From Gammaproteobacteria bacterium (GTDB lineage: Bacteria > Pseudomonadota > Gammaproteobacteria > Tenderiales > Tenderiaceae): a DNA stretch of 5,996 bases. The DNA lies in the NCBI GenBank assembly GCA_027001525.1, contig JALTMR010000192.1, positions 1 to 5,996 on the forward strand. The letters are read 5' to 3'. Below the pieces are notes generated by a model. The model had not been told where the DNA came from and did not search any database. It saw only the letters and a program-made list of their open reading frames with translations. This document shows positions 1-5,996 of this stretch, piece by piece; the stretch's first letter is position 1, and every line of letters begins with the position of its first letter. Both the position numbers and the translations under genes were made by a program.

Positions 1-10
1 CGACAGACGC

Positions 11-787
11 CTAAGCCAACTGCTGTCGTTTCACAGCCACTTCAACCACCAGTGGAAGATTCCGCCCCGGGGATGTGACCAATTTTAGCAAGGGTAGCTC
101 GATAGTGTTAATAAAAACTGTGCGCGTCGCTGGGGCAATCCGATCGCCCCCCCCCGAGGGTGCCTCCGGCGCACTCCCCAGCTCAATGATCAGTGAGAGC
201 CGGGTGAGCGCGGTCAACGCTCGGTCGCCGTAGAGCTGGCGCACATCCGCAATCCCCACGCCCCGCACCTCGATCATCCCCTCAAAACCTGACGGGCAAC
301 TGGCCAGCAAGGCGTTGTCATTGTCCACCTGAAATTCGGGGCCGTCATCGACCACCAGGGCGTGGCCCCGGTCCACCAGGCCAAGCGCCAATTCGCTTTT
401 GCCTATGCCACTGGGGCCACTTAGCAGCACACCACAGCCGAAAACATCCACCACGGTACCGATTTTAGGGTACTCGTCAGGCGGTGCGACGGGCTGTTCA
501 GCCAGACTTTGGGCCAATGCCCTGGCCACGGCAACCTCGTTGACAGAAGCGGTTAAAAGGGGAATAGCGTGTGCGTCGCAGTGGTGACAAAGCGGCCCGG
601 GGGGCGGATGACCGTTACAGATAACCACACAAGAAAAATGGTTAACTGCATTCCGTGAGAGCTTGTTGCGAGGCGCAATCAGCACCTGCTCCAGCGCCTG
701 CAATGGCCGGCTTAAGCCAGAGCCACCCGCCATCAGAGCCAGCCCCAGATGTGATTGATGGCGCTGAAAAAGAGTATCTATGTCCAC
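11..787 (-). CDS. hprK: HPr kinase/phosphorylase-like protein, compact and divergent
   Basis: Family role: HprK phosphorylates, and dephosphorylates, a regulatory serine of HPr or NPr in the cytoplasm, coupling phosphotransferase signalling to metabolic state. Seen: a reduced N-terminal domain (about 1-105), P-loop GPSGIGKS at 124-131, the DD-x-x-E motif at 147-151 (VVDDGPEF), the family signature as EVRGVGIADV at 173-182, and C-terminal PGRNLPLVVEVA at 240-251. Odd points: length 258 against about 310; Ile109 stands where the family has His of the HG motif before the P-loop; the P-loop has Pro where GDSG is usual; a run of nine G encodes Gly212-214. The start is GTG, because an in-frame TGA lies 15 bases (five codons) upstream; no Shine-Dalgarno sequence precedes it. 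An internal start at Met19 is possible. It follows ptsN by 32 bp, so the substrate is probably an NPr/HPr encoded outside the window (inference). The family call is good; retained enzymatic activity is uncertain. Confidence 0.86.
   Translation of the reverse strand: MDIDTLFQRHQSHLGLALMAGGSGLSRPLQALEQVLIAPRNKLSRNAVNHFSCVVICNGHPPPGPLCHHCDAHAIPLLTASVNEVAVARALAQSLAEQPVAPPDEYPKIGTVVDVFGCGVLLSGPSGIGKSELALGLVDRGHALVVDDGPEFQVDNDNALLASCPSGFEGMIEVRGVGIADVRQLYGDRALTALTRLSLIIELGSAPEAPSGGGDRIAPATRTVFINTIELPLLKLVTSPGRNLPLVVEVAVKRQQLA
147..155 (-). repeat. Homopolymer of nine G (coding strand) inside hprK
   Basis: Nine consecutive C on the plus strand, read as nine G in hprK, form the last base of Ser211 and codons Gly212-214. 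The frame is intact on both sides in this copy, since the PGRNL motif follows correctly. A gain or loss of one base would remove the last 45 or so residues, including that motif. Such tracts are prone to slippage in replication and to sequencing error. Confidence 0.9.
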
Positions 788-808
788 AGCTAAAGGAGAT
801 CAGCAAGG

Positions 809-821
809 AGGCGGGACGCCT
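809..821 (-). other. Small hairpin at the ptsN stop codon
   Basis: The arms AGGCG and CGCCT form a perfect 5 bp stem around a 3-base loop, and overlap the last two bases of the ptsN TAG. The RNA downstream is pyrimidine-rich (it includes CCTCCTT and CTCCTTT) but has no clean U-tract, so I do not call it a terminator. It could reduce read-through or reinitiation into hprK, or protect the upstream message from 3' decay. This is inference, and so short a stem may be chance. Confidence 0.3.
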
Positions 822-1281
822 ACCCCGACAGGCCCCGGTTCTGGAAAATCTCGATCAACTCGTCTGCCGAAGCGGCCTGAAAAAGCCGCTGCCGCACCGT
901 TTCATCACGAAACATCTCCGCCAGAGCAGAGAGTAGTTGCAGATGCTCATCAGTCGACTCCTCGGGCACCACCAAGGCAAAGACCAGACCGACCGGTTCG
1001 CCATCCACTGCGTCAAAGTCCACTGGTTCAGCCAGCTTGACCACCGCACCATAGGCACCGGTAAGGTGTTTAAAACGTCCGTGAGGAATGGCAATACCAT
1101 GGCCCAGCCCGGTACTCCCCAGCCGCTCACGGGCTACCAGACCGTCAAAAATCTCACTTTCACTCAGCGCCGGCTCGATATCGGCCAGCAGGCCGCTTAA
1201 CAGCTCCAGCGCCCGTTTTTTACTGCTGACGCGAGCATCACTCACCACGCGATCAAGCGTTAACAGATCGGCTATCCCCAT
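820..1281 (-). CDS. ptsN: Nitrogen-regulatory PTS protein EIIA-Ntr
   Basis: PtsN is the terminal phosphoacceptor of the PtsP-NPr-PtsN chain. It does not transport sugar; it regulates targets such as potassium uptake and sensor kinases by protein contact, depending on its phosphorylation state. Seen: a single PTS EIIA type-2 domain over most of its 153 residues (E. coli 163), with the SKKRALELLSG helix at 20-30, GSTGLGHGIAIPHGR at 55-69 carrying the phosphorylated His67, and the LVFALVVPEE strand at 99-108. The ATG start has a purine-rich AGAAGAA just upstream. An overlapping ATG at 1286-1284 is out of frame and reaches a stop after four codons. The gene lies 50 bp after rpoN with no hpf between, and is followed by hprK, suggesting a joint nitrogen-PTS module. 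No separate promoter is evident. Confidence 0.97.
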   Translation of the reverse strand: MGIADLLTLDRVVSDARVSSKKRALELLSGLLADIEPALSESEIFDGLVARERLGSTGLGHGIAIPHGRFKHLTGAYGAVVKLAEPVDFDAVDGEPVGLVFALVVPEESTDEHLQLLSALAEMFRDETVRQRLFQAASADELIEIFQNRGLSG

Positions 1282-1325
1282 TTCATTCTTCTTTTTTTCT
1301 AGTTATCAAACTCGCGGGCAATCCG

Positions 1326-1339
1326 TGGTGGTTACACCA
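1326..1339 (-). other. Small inverted repeat around the rpoN stop codon
   Basis: TGGTG and CACCA form a 5 bp stem whose 4-base loop holds the TAA stop codon of rpoN plus one base. No T-tract follows on the minus strand; an A-rich stretch lies further on, before ptsN. It is therefore unlikely to be a rho-independent terminator, and read-through into ptsN is expected. The remaining bases of the 1282-1331 gap show no convincing promoter. Confidence 0.25.
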
Positions 1340-2846
1340 GCCTGCGCCGCTCATTGGAAGGCGGAATAGACATCGCCTCCCTGTATTTTGCCACGGTGCG
1401 ACGGGCCACATTGATCCCCTGATCCTCGAGAATTTTGGCCAGTTTGCTGTCACTCAGGGGTTTGGCCGGCATCTCTGCCGCCACCAGCTTTTTGATCAAT
1501 GCCCGGATCGCCGTGGAGGAGCATGCCCCGCCGGTCGCTGTGCTCACATGGCTGGAGAAAAAGTACTTCAGCTCGAACACGCCACGCGGGGTGTGCATGT
1601 ATTTTTTGGTCGTCACGCGAGAGATGGTCGATTCGTGCATGCCCAGCTCGTCAGCGATATCGTGCAACACCATCGCCTTCATCGCCTCCTCACCATGTTC
1701 GAGAAAGCCGCGCTGATGTTCAACGATGGAGGTGGCCACCTTCAACAGCGTCTCGTTACGGCTGGTAATGCTTTTGATAAACCAGCGTGCCTCTTGCAGC
1801 TGGTTCTTCATGTAAGTGTTGTCGGCGCTCTTGTCTGCCCGTTTGATGTAGCCGGCGTACTGGGAGTTCACCCGCAGCTTGGGCATGGTGTCAGGATTGA
1901 GCTCCACCACCCATTTGCCCTTGTTCTTTTTCACCACCACATCCGGCGTAATGTATTCCGCCGGCTCGGAGGCGATGGCCGTGCCCGGCCGGGGATTCAT
2001 GGTCTGGATCACGCTGACGGCAGCCTGCAACTGCTCCAGAGAGATCTTCATGCGCCGCAAAATCTGGTTGTAATCGCGCCCTCCCAGCATCTCGAGATAG
2101 TGATCCACCACTTCGTAGGCGCGACCAATATCGGCATCGGAGCGATCCTCCTGGCGCAGCTGAATCAGCAAACACTCGCGCAAATCGCGCGCCCCCACGC
2201 CGAGGGGGTCGAAGTTCTGAATCTGGTGCAGTACTGCTTCCACCTCATCCAGCTCTATCTCGTGCTCGTCTGCCAGCCCCTGGTGAATCTCTTCAAGGCT
2301 GCTGGTGACATAACCGTCATCACCGATGGAGTCGATGATCGCCTCGGCAATCAACTGATCGGTAGGGCTAAACGGCGTCAGCTCCATCTGCCAGATCAGG
2401 TGCTGTTGCAGGCTCTCCCCGCCACCGCTCTGATTCTCGAACATGCGCTGCTGATCATCCGCCGACACAGAGGAGGCCGACGCTGCGGGCAGGCTGTCGT
2501 AGACATCGTCCCAATTGCTGTCGACGGGCAGTTCGTCGGGAATGTCCTGTATCGTCTCGGAAGCAGGCTCAGGCGTTGCGCTCTCACTGGCCTCGGCCTT
2601 CGTGTTTTCGGTTGAAGAGGCAGGCTCGGTCGGCGTTTCGGCACGCGACTCCCACGCGTCATCGGCGCTGGAATCGGCGCTGGCATTGTCACCACTGCCC
2701 ACCTCCAACATCGGGTTGGTCTCCAGAGCCTCCTGGATTTCTGCCTGTAGATCCAATGTCGACAGTTGCAGCAGACGAATGGCCTGTTGCAACTGCGGGG
2801 TCATAGTTAAATGCTGACCCAGACGAAGCTGAAGCGTTTGTTTCAT
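1332..2846 (-). CDS. rpoN: RNA polymerase sigma-54 factor
   Basis: RpoN directs RNA polymerase to -24/-12 promoters, which open only with an AAA+ activator. It serves nitrogen assimilation, motility and other regulons. Seen: the glutamine- and leucine-rich activator-responsive region I at 1-48; a variable acidic region II at about 49-143, rich in D, E, S, A and P with few basic residues; the core-binding domain from about 144 to 300; a helix-turn-helix at about 392-421 ([16 protein letters not shown]); and the invariant RpoN box [10 protein letters not shown] at 481-490. At 504 residues it is a little longer than E. coli's 477, with the difference probably in region II. The ATG start gives the standard [21 protein letters not shown]-terminus; its ribosome site is weak. 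It follows lptB by 93 bp, so it may have its own promoter as well as read-through from the lpt genes. Confidence 0.99.
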   Translation of the reverse strand: MKQTLQLRLGQHLTMTPQLQQAIRLLQLSTLDLQAEIQEALETNPMLEVGSGDNASADSSADDAWESRAETPTEPASSTENTKAEASESATPEPASETIQDIPDELPVDSNWDDVYDSLPAASASSVSADDQQRMFENQSGGGESLQQHLIWQMELTPFSPTDQLIAEAIIDSIGDDGYVTSSLEEIHQGLADEHEIELDEVEAVLHQIQNFDPLGVGARDLRECLLIQLRQEDRSDADIGRAYEVVDHYLEMLGGRDYNQILRRMKISLEQLQAAVSVIQTMNPRPGTAIASEPAEYITPDVVVKKNKGKWVVELNPDTMPKLRVNSQYAGYIKRADKSADNTYMKNQLQEARWFIKSITSRNETLLKVATSIVEHQRGFLEHGEEAMKAMVLHDIADELGMHESTISRVTTKKYMHTPRGVFELKYFFSSHVSTATGGACSSTAIRALIKKLVAAEMPAKPLSDSKLAKILEDQGINVARRTVAKYREAMSIPPSNERRRLV

Positions 2847-2887
2847 AAACTGACTAATTCTCGATCTCTTGGGGCAGTCACAAAGGC

Positions 2888-2914
2888 GCTATATTACCGT
2901 GGTGTTACGGACAA
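2888..2914 (-). promoter_or_regulatory. Candidate weak sigma-70 promoter for rpoN
   Basis: In the 93 bp lptB-rpoN gap the minus strand carries TTGTCC (2914-2909, four of six to consensus), a 15 bp spacer, and TATAGC (2893-2888, four of six). An overlapping TAATAT at 2896-2891 is another -10 candidate. The spacer is short and the matches modest. The main argument is location: this is the only gap of useful length in the locus, and it lies about 40 bp upstream of the rpoN start. A short CCGT/ACGG inverted repeat at 2897-2910 sits between the two elements. Confidence 0.25.
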
Positions 2915-2939
2915 AACAGTATTGACTTTCGGCCGCAAA

Positions 2940-3665
2940 CTACAGCGTAAAATGCTCCCCCAGATAAACCCTTCGTACCTGCTCGTTGGCCATCACCACC
3001 TCCGGTGCGCCTTCGGCAATCACCTGGCCTTCACTCATGATGTAGGCACGTTCACAGATACCCAGTGTTTCACGTACGCTATGATCGGTAATCAGCACAC
3101 CAATCCCTCGCTCTTGCAGGTGAGTGATGATGCGCTGGATATCGATCACCGAAATCGGATCAACCCCGGCAAAGGGCTCATCCAACAAAATAAACTGTGG
3201 CTGCATCGCCAGTGCGCGGGCAATCTCCACCCGGCGACGCTCTCCCCCCGACAGGCTCATCCCCAAACTGTCACTAATATGCCCGATATGCAATTCCTGC
3301 AACAGGGCATCAAGAGATGCCTGGCGCTCCGTATTGCTGAGCTGGGGCTGTGTCTGCAAAATCGCCATGATGTTATCGGCAACACTGAGCTTGCGAAAAA
3401 CGGAGGCCTCTTGCGGCAGGTAACCAATGCCCAGCCGGGCCCGCGCATGCATCGGCAGTGCCGTAATATCCTTATCGTCCAACATCAGACGACCTTCATC
3501 GCAGGCCACCAGGCCGACGATCATATAGAAACTGGTGGTTTTTCCGGCACCGTTGGGGCCCAACAATCCCACGACTTCGCCGCTGTTGACCGCCAGAGAC
3601 ACCCCATTGACCACCTGACGACCACGGTAAGCCTTGCAAATACCTTCAGCGGCGAGCGTGGACAT
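2940..3665 (-). CDS. lptB: LPS export ABC transporter ATPase LptB
   Basis: LptB is the cytoplasmic ATPase of LptB2FGC. It powers extraction of lipopolysaccharide from the inner membrane and its passage along LptC and LptA to the outer membrane. Seen: a complete ABC nucleotide-binding domain, with Walker A GPNGAGKT at 36-43, Q-loop Gln85 ([10 protein letters not shown]), ABC signature LSGGE at 138-142, Walker B FILLDEP at 158-164 with catalytic Glu163, D-loop AGVDP at 166-170 and the switch His195 (ITDHSVRE). The C-terminus RRVYLGEHF is typical of LptB and separates it from branched-chain amino-acid transporters of similar sequence. Its 241 residues equal the E. coli length. The ATG lies 2 bp after the lptA stop, so translation is probably coupled. 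The LptF and LptG partners are not in this window. Confidence 0.98.
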   Translation of the reverse strand: MSTLAAEGICKAYRGRQVVNGVSLAVNSGEVVGLLGPNGAGKTTSFYMIVGLVACDEGRLMLDDKDITALPMHARARLGIGYLPQEASVFRKLSVADNIMAILQTQPQLSNTERQASLDALLQELHIGHISDSLGMSLSGGERRRVEIARALAMQPQFILLDEPFAGVDPISVIDIQRIITHLQERGIGVLITDHSVRETLGICERAYIMSEGQVIAEGAPEVVMANEQVRRVYLGEHFTL

Positions 3666-3667
3666 GG

Positions 3668-4189
3668 CTACGGTGCCGCCCCCTGTTCGTCTGCCTGACG
3701 CGGCAAAATAGTGACCTTAACGCGCCCTTCGCTGCGGGCATCCACCACCTTGCCGGCCCGAACAATCCGCTTGAGCGTGTCATATTCGATGACATCACCA
3801 GAGAAAACATTGCCCGCCTGAAGCAGATTCGCCTGGCCCCGAAGCAACATAATGCCGACCTCATCCCGGTACTCAATCCGCGCCGCCTCACCGGTGGTCA
3901 CCTCCTGGCTCCTGTCATCAGGCACCAGTTTAAAGCGGGCCGGTTGACCCAGAGCCTCGACCTTTTCCAGCCGCTGACGATTTTTGATATAGATCACAAT
4001 TTCGTCCGCCCACAACTGGCTGCCACCCTGGCGAAAAACAACATTGCCACGATAGGTGCTGATGCCCCGGCTGTCATCGATATCCAGGCTATCGGACTCG
4101 ATATGAATGGGGGACGTGTTGTCCATCGCCCAGCCAGCGACCGGCATACCGAGCACCAGCAGCCACACACTAACGATTCGTAAAAACAT
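3668..4189 (-). CDS. lptA: Periplasmic LPS transport protein LptA
   Basis: LptA polymerises into the periplasmic beta-jellyroll bridge that carries lipopolysaccharide from LptC to LptD. Seen: a Sec signal peptide at about 1-21 ([21 protein letters not shown], probable cleavage after Ala21), then an OstA-type domain with the family pattern [23 protein letters not shown] at about 28-50, WADEIVIYI at 60-68 and a second repeat with GDVIEYD at 131-137. The length of 173 is close to E. coli's 185. The start ATG lies inside the end of lptC (20 bp overlap), preceded by a strong AGGGG at 4194-4198 with a 4-base spacer. That supports this start. Its place between lptC and lptB confirms the assignment. 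Confidence 0.95.
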   Translation of the reverse strand: MFLRIVSVWLLVLGMPVAGWAMDNTSPIHIESDSLDIDDSRGISTYRGNVVFRQGGSQLWADEIVIYIKNRQRLEKVEALGQPARFKLVPDDRSQEVTTGEAARIEYRDEVGIMLLRGQANLLQAGNVFSGDVIEYDTLKRIVRAGKVVDARSEGRVKVTILPRQADEQGAAP

Positions 4190-4748
4190 AATTCCCCTGC
4201 ACCGCTGACATCAAGCTCAGACGAGCGCCGGCCAGATCGATCTGCACCCCCCGGCCCCGTGTTGTACTGACCCCTTCCTGAACCACAACCTCTTCATCCG
4301 ACTCGGCATACTGACGCTCGGGATAGACCCACAGGTCGCGACTCGTCATCTCCAGCCGGGGCACTCCCGCTGCCGCCTCACGATGCACCTCCACCTCGCC
4401 TTCAAGCAACAGGTAGTCGCCGCCGTCGAACGCCTTGGCCACCCGGGACTGCATCACCCAGACGCGGCCATCGTCACGATAAAGACGAAGCAGCGGTTGA
4501 CTCAGGTCAGCCGTGTCGTCCTCGGCAAAATGGTTCAGCGAACGCCCGTCAAGACGATGGGCCAGGCGGCCTGTTTCATCCATCACCGTGACCTGAAAAT
4601 CCTTCAGATAGTAGTCGGGGATGCGCCCGTCAATACGCTCCAGCGAACGCGAAAACTCTTCATCCTGCTGCATCCACCAGGCCAGCAGCACCAACACCAC
4701 AACGGCAGAGAGGCCGATCAGGCGTTTGTTGTGGCGGGCTTGAACCAT
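4170..4748 (-). CDS. lptC: LPS export protein LptC, inner-membrane anchored
   Basis: LptC is a bitopic protein of the LptB2FGC complex. Its single helix contacts LptF/LptG, and its periplasmic jellyroll receives lipopolysaccharide and hands it to LptA. Seen: a basic N-terminus (HNKR), one transmembrane helix at about 10-25 (LIGLSAVVVLVLLAWW), then a periplasmic domain with DYYLKDFQVTVMDETGRLAHRLDG at about 45-68 and HREAA and MTSRDLWVYPE further on, matching the LptC/YrbK pattern. The 192 residues match E. coli's 191. The family is weakly conserved in sequence, so part of the confidence comes from its place between kdsC and lptA. The start ATG lies 6 bp after the kdsC stop, with AGG five bases before it. 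Confidence 0.94.
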   Translation of the reverse strand: MVQARHNKRLIGLSAVVVLVLLAWWMQQDEEFSRSLERIDGRIPDYYLKDFQVTVMDETGRLAHRLDGRSLNHFAEDDTADLSQPLLRLYRDDGRVWVMQSRVAKAFDGGDYLLLEGEVEVHREAAAGVPRLEMTSRDLWVYPERQYAESDEEVVVQEGVSTTRGRGVQIDLAGARLSLMSAVQGNYVFTNR

Positions 4749-4754
4749 TGCTGC

Positions 4755-5285
4755 CTAATCTTCCAGGTACTGAGCCATCTGGTCGACCAACGTCCCCTGC
4801 GCTTCCATAATCAGTTCACACACCTCGCGTGCCGCGCCGCGCCCACCGGCGCTGGGGGCCTGCCAATGGGCGTGCTGTCTGACCAGCTGATGGGCATCGG
4901 CCACTGCAGTGGCAAACCCCACTTTGCGCATCACGGGCAGATCGATCACATCGTCCCCCATATAGGCCACCTCTTCCGCTTCCAGGTTGAGGTCTTTCAG
5001 CAGCTGCAAAAAGGCCACGCGTTTATCGTGCTGGCCCTGGTAGACGTGCTTGATCCCCAGCCCCGTCATGCGATGCCCCACCACATCTGACGAGCGCCCG
5101 GTGATAATGGCAATATCGACACCGGTCGCTTGCAGCATCTTCATGCCATGACCGTCGCGGGAGTTAAATTTTTTGTACTCGTGGCCATCCTTGTCCATGA
5201 ACAGGCCACCGTCGGTCAGCACGCCATCGACATCAAAAATCATCAGTTTGATCCGGGCCGCCTTGGCCAACACATCCTGCATCAT
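4755..5285 (-). CDS. kdsC: 3-deoxy-D-manno-octulosonate 8-phosphate phosphatase
   Basis: KdsC hydrolyses Kdo 8-phosphate to Kdo and phosphate in the cytoplasm, the step before Kdo activation for the LPS inner core. Seen: a cap-less HAD-family phosphatase of 176 residues (E. coli 188) with motif I DVDGVLTDG at 18-26 (nucleophile Asp18, acid/base Asp20), NSRDGHGMK at 41-49, motif II ITGRSS at 61-66, motif III lysine in QGQHDK with Lys88, motif IV MGDDVIDLPVM at 109-119 (Asp111 and Asp112), and the C-terminal GGRGAAREVCELI typical of KdsC tetramers. Two ATG codons are adjacent; the ribosome site stands 4 bases from the first and 7 from the second, so the mature start may be one residue later. 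It follows kdsD by 10 bp. Confidence 0.97.
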   Translation of the reverse strand: MMQDVLAKAARIKLMIFDVDGVLTDGGLFMDKDGHEYKKFNSRDGHGMKMLQATGVDIAIITGRSSDVVGHRMTGLGIKHVYQGQHDKRVAFLQLLKDLNLEAEEVAYMGDDVIDLPVMRKVGFATAVADAHQLVRQHAHWQAPSAGGRGAAREVCELIMEAQGTLVDQMAQYLED

Positions 5286-5289
5286 CGCT

Positions 5290-5294
5290 CTCCC
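5290..5294 (-). promoter_or_regulatory. Ribosome binding site of kdsC
   Basis: GGGAG on the minus strand lies between the kdsD stop and the kdsC start. Its distance to the two adjacent ATG codons is 4 and 7 bases, and the 7-base spacing favours the second ATG (5282-5280). The choice changes the protein by one Met only. Confidence 0.7.
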
Positions 5295-5295
5295 G

Positions 5296-5996
5296 TCACA
5301 CCACGCCTGCGCGCAGCAGATCGTGCATGTTCAGCGCCCCGACCAGGGCGTTATTGTCATCCACCACCAGCAAGGCGCTGATTTTGTGGGTCTCCATCAA
5401 ATTCAGGGCCTCGGCCGCCAGGTCATCCGGCCCCACTGTTTTACAGCCCCTGGACATCACCGTTTCGATAGTGGCCTGGTGTACATCGACGCTGTTGTCC
5501 AGCGCCCGCCGCACATCGCCATCGGTGAAGACACCAATCAATCGATCCTGCCCATCCACCACCGCCGTCATGCCGAGGCCCTTTTGGCTCATCTCCATCA
5601 GCGCGTCCACCACCCGCACCTCCGGTGTCACTTTGGGTAGCTCATCACCACTGTGCATGATGTCGCGAATCAACAGCAGCAGCCGTCGCCCCAGCCGGCC
5701 ACCGGGATGCGAGCGGGCAAAATCATCTGCGGTAAAACCACGGGCCTCAAGCAGCGCCACGGCCAGCGCATCGCCCATGGCCAGCGCCGCAGTGGTGCTT
5801 GCCGTGGGGGCCAGCCCCAGGGGACAGGCCTCCTCCGCCACGCTGACGTCAATGTGCACATCGGCGGCCCGGCCCAGGGTTGACGGCGGATTGCCGGTCA
5901 GGCCAATCAGCGGCACCCCCAGGCGTTTAATCAGCGGCAGGATGGTGAGGATCTCTTCCGTCTCGCCGGAGTTGGAGAACGCCATCACCACATCCC
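5296..5996 (-). CDS. kdsD: Arabinose 5-phosphate isomerase KdsD (5' end cut by the window)
   Basis: KdsD interconverts ribulose 5-phosphate and arabinose 5-phosphate, the first committed step to Kdo. Seen, numbering from the GTG codon at 5991: the rest of the SIS sugar-isomerase domain with SNSGETEE at 6-13, EACPLGLAPTASTTAALAMGDA at 54-75 and the active-site SHPGG at 94-98; then two CBS domains, about 110-165 (DIMHSGDELP to FTDGDVRRAL) and 175-231 (TVMSRGC to MHDLLRAGVV). The frame is open to the right edge and continues upstream through Asp, so the GTG there is not a start. Against E. coli KdsD (328 residues), roughly 95 N-terminal residues are missing. It heads the visible operon; genes upstream are not seen. 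A stand-alone paralogue such as GutQ is less likely, because kdsC follows directly. Confidence 0.97.
   Translation of the reverse strand, partial: DVVMAFSNSGETEEILTILPLIKRLGVPLIGLTGNPPSTLGRAADVHIDVSVAEEACPLGLAPTASTTAALAMGDALAVALLEARGFTADDFARSHPGGRLGRRLLLLIRDIMHSGDELPKVTPEVRVVDALMEMSQKGLGMTAVVDGQDRLIGVFTDGDVRRALDNSVDVHQATIETVMSRGCKTVGPDDLAAEALNLMETHKISALLVVDDNNALVGALNMHDLLRAGVV

Noticed and set aside
791..811. Plus-strand AAGGAG repeats that look like ribosome sites
   Set aside because: They lie on the strand opposite to all genes, and no credible plus-strand gene follows.
1326..1339. Inverted repeat at the rpoN stop as a terminator
   Set aside because: The stem is only 5 bp and no T-tract follows on the minus strand, so a rho-independent terminator is not supported.
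1548..2615. Long plus-strand reading frame of 355 codons opposite rpoN
   Set aside because: It lies wholly antisense to an unmistakable rpoN, is rich in His/Leu/Val as expected of a mirrored frame, and shows no recognisable domain.
2922..2953. Plus-strand TTGACT and TAAAAT resembling a promoter
   Set aside because: The spacer is 20 bp, longer than usual, and there is no plus-strand gene to serve. An antisense transcript is possible but not supported.
2811..3698. Plus-strand reading frame of 295 codons opposite lptB and the lptB-rpoN gap
   Set aside because: It is the antisense shadow of lptB, with no family motif, and overlaps the start of rpoN.
4383..5090. Plus-strand reading frame of 235 codons opposite lptC and kdsC
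   Set aside because: It is antisense to two clear genes, crosses their junction, and has no domain or sensible start context.

Overview
The window is the 'kds-lpt-rpoN-pts' housekeeping locus of a Gram-negative bacterium, most likely a gammaproteobacterium. All eight genes lie on the minus strand, so the text below follows transcription from the right edge of the window to the left. The assignment rests on gene order and on protein similarity. The RpoN C-terminus and the KdsD C-terminus (ending MHDLLRAGVV) are very close to my memory of Pseudomonas and E. coli proteins. The sequence is moderately GC-rich. A Pseudomonadales/Cellvibrionales-like marine lineage is possible, but that is inference.

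Right part (about 5996-2940) is lipopolysaccharide biogenesis. kdsD (cut by the window edge) makes arabinose 5-phosphate, the precursor of Kdo. kdsC removes the phosphate from Kdo 8-phosphate. lptC, lptA and lptB encode the inner-membrane anchor, the periplasmic bridge and the ATPase of the LPS export machine. Spacing is tight: 10 bp between kdsD and kdsC, 6 bp between kdsC and lptC, a 20 bp overlap of lptC with lptA, and 2 bp between lptA and lptB. This indicates one operon.

Middle (2939-1332) is a 93 bp gap followed by rpoN (sigma-54). The gap is the only one in the window long enough for a separate promoter; only weak promoter-like elements are visible in it.

Left part (1331-11) is ptsN (EIIA-Ntr of the nitrogen phosphotransferase system) followed by an hprK-like gene (HPr kinase/phosphorylase). 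Two departures from the familiar rpoN-hpf-ptsN-rapZ-npr order are visible. There is no hpf (ribosome hibernation factor) between rpoN and ptsN, only 50 bp. An hprK-type gene directly follows ptsN, an order better known from betaproteobacteria.

The hprK product is the most unusual item. It is shorter than usual (258 residues against about 310), it lacks the conserved histidine before the P-loop, it starts with GTG without a recognisable ribosome binding site, and it contains a run of nine G in its coding strand. I see no mobile element, CRISPR array, RNA gene or convincing new system. The long plus-strand reading frames are mirror images of the real genes. The window is almost wholly coding, and no gene-free stretch exceeds 100 bp.
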